DNA from: an uncultured Collinsella sp. | GTDB taxonomy: Bacteria > Actinomycetota > Coriobacteriia > Coriobacteriales > Coriobacteriaceae | DNA length: 18,905 nucleotides | Reading direction: 5' to 3' | Assembly (NCBI GenBank): GCA_902493855.1 | Contig: CABUQV010000032.1 | Coordinates: 1 to 18,905, forward strand | Shown here: positions 14,904-18,905 of the stretch, piece after piece | Layout of the letters: each line of letters opens with the position of its first letter | How positions within the stretch are numbered: position 1 is the stretch's first letter | Position numbers and translations under genes: made by a program | The notes under the pieces: model-generated | Told to the model about the DNA's origin: nothing | Databases searched by the model: none | The model's input: the letters and a program-made list of their open reading frames with translations, nothing else

Positions 14904-15713
14904 CTATTCGGTGAGCTCGGGGCCCTCGCCGGGCACGTATGCCTCGGCGCCCTCGACGCGGTTGATTTGAATGGTTCCAAAGATCTCATCCTGGCTCAGT
15001 GTGAGCGAGCCGCGCTTGGCGAGCTCGAGCATGGCCAGGAAGGTAACGACGAGCTGCTCGGTGGTGGCGTCGCCGTCCAGCAGCTCGCGGAAGGTGCAGG
15101 TTTGGTGCGTCATGGTAAAGCGGTCGACCGAGGCCACCGTCAGGTCGAGCGGCACGCGATGCGGCGCCACGTGCTCGGCCTCCAGCAGGAAGGTCTGGCG
15201 CTTGCCGTCCAGGTCGGCGCAGATGACGGCGAGGCCGCGCAGGGTAATGCCGGCCAGGTAGTCGGGCATAAGGCCCAGAAACTCGGGGTCGGGGCCGGCT
15301 ACGCGCGGATGCATGCGGCTCTCGGCCTGCATGCGCGCGCCAAGGGCCGCCGCCGCGCCCTTAAACTGCTTGTAGGCGATCAGGCGCTGGATCAGGACCT
15401 CGCGGAGGGCGTCGCCGTCGAGGGCACTGAGCTCTTCGAGGTCTTCGTCGTCCTCGTCATCGTCGACGGATTTGCTGGGGGCCTCCTGGGGCACCAGCGA
15501 GGCGGCCTTGATGTCCAAAAGGGTTGCTGCGACCAGCAGAAAGTCGCTCGCCACGTCCAGGTCCAGCGCCTCGATGCGCTCGGCCTCGGCCAGGTATTGC
15601 TCGGCCACCTCGCTGATCGAGATAGCGCCGATATCAACTTTTTGGCGGGTTACCAGCTGCAGCAGCAGGTCGAACGGTCCGCTGTAGACCTGCGTCGACA
15701 CGCGATACGACAT
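14904..15713 (-). CDS. scpA: Segregation and condensation protein A
   Basis: ScpA is the kleisin subunit that bridges SMC heads with ScpB. The 269-residue protein has the N-terminal kleisin segment YSGPFDLLLQLVTRQKVDI (10-28) and ISEVAEQYL (32-40), an acidic insert (about 80-97) and a C-terminal winged-helix part (about 195-265) containing VTFLAMLELAKRGSLTLSQD. Length is normal. A near-ideal ribosome site, AAAGGAGGT, precedes the ATG. It is followed by scpB in the standard order; an 84-bp gap lies upstream. Confidence 0.96.
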   Translation of the reverse strand: MSYRVSTQVYSGPFDLLLQLVTRQKVDIGAISISEVAEQYLAEAERIEALDLDVASDFLLVAATLLDIKAASLVPQEAPSKSVDDDEDDEDLEELSALDGDALREVLIQRLIAYKQFKGAAAALGARMQAESRMHPRVAGPDPEFLGLMPDYLAGITLRGLAVICADLDGKRQTFLLEAEHVAPHRVPLDLTVASVDRFTMTHQTCTFRELLDGDATTEQLVVTFLAMLELAKRGSLTLSQDEIFGTIQINRVEGAEAYVPGEGPELTE

Positions 15714-15797
15714 CTTCGACCTCCTTTGACGGCGCCTTCGCGGCGCGGTTTGGGTGCATGTTGCGACCGTTTTGCACGGTCGACCTGTAAGTTTACC
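15714..15797 (-). promoter_or_regulatory. Gap between the M50 protease gene and scpA, with two weak hairpins
   Basis: This 84-bp gap is wider than most in the run. CGACCGT (15764-15770) pairs with ACGGTCG (15776-15782) around a 5-nt loop, and GCGCC (15732-15736) pairs with GGCGC (15742-15746). Neither is followed by a T tract on the minus strand, so neither is a classical terminator. The scpA ribosome site occupies 15716-15726. No convincing -35/-10 pair was found; a promoter here is possible but unproven. Confidence 0.25.
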
Positions 15798-16481
15798 TTA
15801 GATGCCGGCGATTGCGAAGTTGAGCAGCCACTCGGCGAGCGGATACACGGTAACGTCGAAATACCGCCCGATCACGTCGATGCCGGTCCACATGGGCAGC
15901 AGATACAGCACGATGATAAGGATCGGCATGGCGTATTGCTGCAGACGGTAGTAGTTGGCGAGCGCCTTTCCCTTGAGGAACGGGACGATAATCGACGAGC
16001 CGTCGAGCGGCGGGATTGGGATAAGGTTAAAGAACGCGAGCGACAGGTTGACCACGATAAACGTGGCGCCGAAGTTCATGATTTGCGACGCCACGGCAAA
16101 GGACATGCTGGTGTAGAGGTTGCCGTATGCCGTGTGCATGAGGGCGGCCGCGAGACACGCGAGTGCGATGTTCGATGCAGGACCGGCCGCGCTCACCAGG
16201 ACCTCGTCGCGCTTGGGGTGCTTGAGGTTGTTGAGGTAGACGGGCACGGGCTTGGCGAAGGCGAATACCGGGCCGCCGGCGGCGAGCATCAGCAGCGGTA
16301 GAAGGACGGTGCCAAACGGGTCGATGTGGTTGAGCGGGTTGAGCGAGACGCGGCCGCGCGAACGGGCCGTCTTGTCGCCGAGCGCCCAGGCCGCGGCGGC
16401 GTGTGCGCTCTCGTGGATGACGATGCCCACGATGACGGCGACGGCGCTGGCGAGCAGGTTCATGAGGTAGCTGCTGGACAT
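15798..16481 (-). CDS. Site-2 protease family membrane protein (peptidase M50, short bacterial type)
   Basis: The 227-residue polytopic membrane protein carries the zinc motif HESAH (HExxH, His23, Glu24, His27) in its first helix and a second metal-ligand motif, NLIPIPPLDG, with the Asp of PLDG, near 145-160. Four to six hydrophobic helices are apparent. It should be an intramembrane zinc protease or a related protein of the small family often found upstream of scpA in Gram-positive bacteria; its substrate is unknown. No PDZ domain is present, unlike RseP. AGGGGAG precedes the ATG, 9 bp after the small membrane protein gene. Confidence 0.93.
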   Translation of the reverse strand: MSSSYLMNLLASAVAVIVGIVIHESAHAAAAWALGDKTARSRGRVSLNPLNHIDPFGTVLLPLLMLAAGGPVFAFAKPVPVYLNNLKHPKRDEVLVSAAGPASNIALACLAAALMHTAYGNLYTSMSFAVASQIMNFGATFIVVNLSLAFFNLIPIPPLDGSSIIVPFLKGKALANYYRLQQYAMPILIIVLYLLPMWTGIDVIGRYFDVTVYPLAEWLLNFAIAGI

Positions 16482-16490
16482 GTCACTCCC

Positions 16491-16787
16491 CTAGCGGACA
16501 CGGCGCGAGGCGCGCGTGAGTAGGTAGTCAATTACAAACAGGATCACAGCGACGATAGCATAATCCAGGCGGAACACACCGCCAAAAGGCGACGTGATGA
16601 CGCCGTAGCCGGCGATGGCGCTCGGCAGTGCACGCGAAAGCTCAACGACAAAGCCAACGATCTGCAGCTTGGCGGTGAGGCCGCTAAAGCACAGCAGCAC
16701 GGTCATCGCGCTCATAAAAATGCCGCAGATGCGACAGGCGATGGCGATGATGCTCATCGCCACGGCAGCGGCCTTACGAGAGTTCAC
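16491..16787 (-). CDS. Small membrane protein, function unknown
   Basis: This 98-residue protein is not recognised as any known family. After a short basic N-terminus (VNSRKAAAVAM) it has a long hydrophobic stretch (about 10-38), a second weaker one (about 42-52) and a strong C-terminal helix (about 72-92) ending in a basic tail (RASRRVR). A GTG start at 16787 is proposed because GAGGAG lies about 8 nt upstream and it gives a clean N-terminus; an ATG 30 nt downstream (16757) is the alternative. With GTG it overlaps the ABC-F stop by 14 nt, the same overlap size as scpB/rluB. It lies between the ABC-F and M50 genes on the same strand. Confidence 0.7.
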   Translation of the reverse strand: MNSRKAAAVAMSIIAIACRICGIFMSAMTVLLCFSGLTAKLQIVGFVVELSRALPSAIAGYGVITSPFGGVFRLDYAIVAVILFVIDYLLTRASRRVR

Positions 16788-18807
16788 GCGCGGTCTCCTC
16801 TTCGATCTGGGTGGAAAGCTCCAGCCATTCGTCCTCGAGCTTGGGCAGCTCTTGCTTAAGGCCGTTATATTCCCCCAGCGCGGCGTTGAACTTGTCCTGA
16901 TCGGCATAAAGCTCTTCGCTTGCCATCAATTCCATAAGCTCGTCATAGCGGGCGCGCTTTTTGTCCAGCTCCGTATCGATCTTCTTGAGCTGGTTGCGCA
17001 CGCCCTTGAGCTTTTTATTGAGGGCGGCACGGGCCTGGGCCTCGGCGCGCTTTTGCTCCTTGGTCTTTTTGCCCTCTATCGGCTTGGGGGCCGCGGCGGG
17101 GCTGCTGTCCTGGGCGGCGTTGGCTTTGGTGGACTTGGCCGCGGCAGGCGCGCTCTCCCCTGCTGCCTCGGCAGCGGCGCGGGCAGCGAGGTCCTCGCGT
17201 TTGTAGAGGTAGTAGTCGTAGTCGCCGTCGTAGACCGTGACCTTGCCGTCGCGGATGTCGATGACGCGGTTGGCAACGGCGCGTACCAGGTGCTCGTCGT
17301 GGCTGATCAGCACGATGGTGCCGGGGAAGTTTTGCAGGGCGTTCTCGAGCATGTCCACCGAGTCGATGTCGAGGTGGTTGGTGGGCTCGTCCAGGCACAG
17401 GAGTGCCTCGGGGGCCACGAGCATCTTGGCCAGGGCCAGTCGCGCCTTTTCGCCGCCGGAGAGGACGCGGACCTGCTTTTCGATGGAATCGTTGTCGCTA
17501 AACAGGAAGGCGCCCAGCAGGCTGCGCTGCTGCGGTACGGTCCACTTGGGCGTGACGGTGTCGATCTCTTGCAGGACGGTGTTCGATTCGGTCATGCCCT
17601 CGAGCGCGTGCTGGGCATAATAGGCGATGCCGACGTTGGTGCCAAGGTCGCGGGTGCCGGTGGTGGGCGGCTCCAGGCCGGCGAGGATCTTCATGAGGGT
17701 GGACTTGCCGGCGCCGTTGGGGCCGACGAGCGCCACGTGCTCGCCGCGGTAGAGCTTGAGGTCGATGTCGCTGTAGATATGCTTGTCGCCGTAAGACTTG
17801 GATACGCCCTCGAGGCTCACGACCATATCGCCGGAACGCGGCGGGTCGGGGAACTTAAAATCGATGTGCTTGTGGCCCTCGGGCAGGATGACGAGCTCCT
17901 TTTTGATCTGCTCGATCTTGCGGATGCGCTCCTGTGCCTGCGCGGCCTTGGTGGGCTTGTAGCGGAACTTGTCAACGAAGACCTGCATGTGGGCGATGTC
18001 GCGCTCCTGCGCGGCGCGCTTGGCGCGCATCTGCTCCAGGTTGTCCTCACGCTGCTTGAGGTAGCTGCTGTAGTTGCCGGTGTAGGTGGTCACGCGGCGG
18101 TTTTCGAGCGCGGCGACGTGGTCGACGCAGGCGTCCATGAAGGCGCGGTCGTGGCTGACGATGAGCACGGCGCCGTCGTAGTTGGCGATAAAGCCGCGCA
18201 GCCATTGGACACTTTCGAGGTCCAGGTGGTTGGTGGGCTCGTCCAGAAGCAGCAGGTCGGGGTGGCGCAGGAAGAGCTTAGCCAGCGCGATACGCATCTG
18301 CCAGCCGCCCGAGAACTCGGAACACGGGCGCTCAAAGTCGGTAACCTTGAAACCCAGGCCGGACAGGATCTTGCGGGCGTTGCTCTCGAGCTCGTAGCCG
18401 CCCAGGTGCTCAAAGCGGTCCTGGACCTGGCCATACTCGTTAAGGAGCGCGTCGACGTCCTTGCCCTGCTCGGAGAGCTCGGTGATCTGGGCCTGCAGCT
18501 CGTTGGCGCGCTCGCCCATGCGGCGGATTTCCTTGGCGGCGGCCATGACCTCAGCAAGGATGGTGGTGTCCTTGTGCTCCAGGTTGGTTTCCTGCTCTAG
18601 GTAGCCCACCTGGCAGTCCTTTGCGTACTGGACCTGGCCGGCGTCGGGGCTGTCGATGCCCATGATGATCTTGAGCATGGTGGTTTTGCCGGCGCCGTTG
18701 GGTCCCACGAGCGCAAAGCGCTCGCCGGGGTTGATCTGGAAAGACGCGCCGCTAAAGAGGACGCGCGCGCCGAAGCTTTTTTCGATCTTGTCGACCAGGA
18801 GGATCAT
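16774..18807 (-). CDS. ABC-F family ATPase (ribosome-associated translation factor type)
   Basis: The 677-residue protein has two ABC domains and no membrane segment, as in the ABC-F group acting at the ribosomal E site. The first domain shows Walker A GPNGAGKT (35-42), signature FSGGW (165-169), Walker B LLLLDEP (185-191, Glu190) and SHDRAF (218-223). The linker (about 240-325) is charged and helical (the P-site-tRNA-interaction motif region). The second shows GPNGAGKST (362-370), LSGGE (449-453), LLCLDEP (469-475, Glu474) and SHDEHL (502-507). An Ala/Pro/Lys-rich link (545-582) leads to a C-terminal coiled coil (583-677), as in Uup/YdiF-like members. AAAGGCGG precedes the ATG. Whether it protects against an antibiotic or acts in housekeeping translation cannot be told; the conserved setting favours housekeeping. 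Confidence 0.93.
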   Translation of the reverse strand: MILLVDKIEKSFGARVLFSGASFQINPGERFALVGPNGAGKTTMLKIIMGIDSPDAGQVQYAKDCQVGYLEQETNLEHKDTTILAEVMAAAKEIRRMGERANELQAQITELSEQGKDVDALLNEYGQVQDRFEHLGGYELESNARKILSGLGFKVTDFERPCSEFSGGWQMRIALAKLFLRHPDLLLLDEPTNHLDLESVQWLRGFIANYDGAVLIVSHDRAFMDACVDHVAALENRRVTTYTGNYSSYLKQREDNLEQMRAKRAAQERDIAHMQVFVDKFRYKPTKAAQAQERIRKIEQIKKELVILPEGHKHIDFKFPDPPRSGDMVVSLEGVSKSYGDKHIYSDIDLKLYRGEHVALVGPNGAGKSTLMKILAGLEPPTTGTRDLGTNVGIAYYAQHALEGMTESNTVLQEIDTVTPKWTVPQQRSLLGAFLFSDNDSIEKQVRVLSGGEKARLALAKMLVAPEALLCLDEPTNHLDIDSVDMLENALQNFPGTIVLISHDEHLVRAVANRVIDIRDGKVTVYDGDYDYYLYKREDLAARAAAEAAGESAPAAAKSTKANAAQDSSPAAAPKPIEGKKTKEQKRAEAQARAALNKKLKGVRNQLKKIDTELDKKRARYDELMELMASEELYADQDKFNAALGEYNGLKQELPKLEDEWLELSTQIEEETARELS

Positions 18808-18838
18808 GGTGCCGCCTTTGACCTTGTGTGCCTATATG

Positions 18839-18867
18839 AAAAAAGGCCCCAACTTGCGTTGGAGCCT
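18839..18867 (-). terminator. Rho-independent terminator after the RNA gene at the right edge
   Basis: AGGCTCCAAC (18867-18858) pairs with GTTGGGGCCT (18853-18844) around a GCAA tetraloop, with one G-T pair, and TTTTTT (18844-18839) follows on the minus strand. It should end the RNA gene cut by the window edge and separate it from the ABC-F gene, which would then need its own promoter in the remaining ~31 bp or rely on read-through. Confidence 0.9.
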
Positions 18868-18880
18868 CATTCAATGCTCG

Positions 18881-18905
18881 GGTGGAGACGAGGGGGATCG
18901 AACCC
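18881..18905 (-). ncRNA. 3' end of an alanine-accepting RNA: tmRNA (ssrA) or tRNA-Ala, cut by the window
   Basis: On the minus strand the last bases read GGG, the T loop TTCGATC, CCCCT (T stem), CGTCTCC (3' acceptor strand) and then discriminator A. U at position 70 and A73 fit the G3-U70 alanine identity shared by tRNA-Ala and tmRNA, whose 5' end would read GGGGACG. The bases after the discriminator are CCC rather than CCA, so the full CCA is not encoded, unlike in tRNA-Pro in this window. The rest of the gene is outside the window, so the two options cannot be separated. Confidence 0.65.

Noticed and set aside
16615..18600. Very long plus-strand open frame opposite the ABC-F gene
   Set aside because: It mirrors the ABC-F codons, has no recognisable domain or ribosome site, and is the expected antisense shadow of a GC-rich gene.

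Overview
The window looks like a GC-rich chromosome segment from a gut actinobacterium of the class Coriobacteriia, most likely Collinsella or a close relative. That is an inference from gene order, codon use and protein style; no 16S gene or other firm taxonomic marker is present. Two very different parts meet at a tRNA-Pro(GGG) gene.

Left part (1-1521), accessory in character. One plus-strand gene (95-1060) encodes a Flp-type prepilin N-terminus joined through a Gly/Ser linker to a DUF6273-like domain. The last ~42 codons are strongly adenine-poor and their changeable-looking positions mostly end in C or T. This is the pattern expected of the variable region of a diversity-generating retroelement (DGR) target. 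No reverse transcriptase or template repeat lies inside the window, so the DGR idea is a hypothesis. A terminator hairpin follows, then ~420 bp of AT-richer, geneless DNA with paired repeats and a triple TTGCTTAA motif.

Middle and right part (1522-18905), conserved housekeeping DNA, all on the minus strand. Read in transcription order from the right edge: the 3' end of an alanine-accepting RNA (tmRNA or tRNA-Ala) with its terminator; an ABC-F ATPase; a 98-residue membrane protein; a site-2 protease family protein; scpA-scpB (chromosome condensation); rluB (23S rRNA pseudouridine); cmk; plsC; ispH; a PDZ-radical-SAM DUF512 protein; der; plsY; gpsA; rpe; a class V cysteine desulfurase; a Nif3-like metalloprotein; a coiled-coil/zinc-ribbon protein; coaBC; and tRNA-Pro with its own terminator. 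Spacings are mostly -14 to +18 nt, so the genes probably form one or a few long operons. The only wider gaps are 66 bp before cmk, 84 bp before scpA and 80 bp before tRNA-Pro.

Functionally the cluster joins phospholipid synthesis (gpsA makes glycerol-3-phosphate, plsY makes lysophosphatidate, plsC makes phosphatidate), isoprenoid synthesis (ispH), cofactor and Fe-S supply (coaBC, cysteine desulfurase), ribosome maturation (rluB, der, ABC-F) and chromosome segregation (scpAB). Points deserving a second look are the pilin-DUF6273 gene and its possible DGR variable region, a PlsC whose HX4D catalytic motif reads HX4E, and a zinc-ribbon protein lacking its first cysteine.
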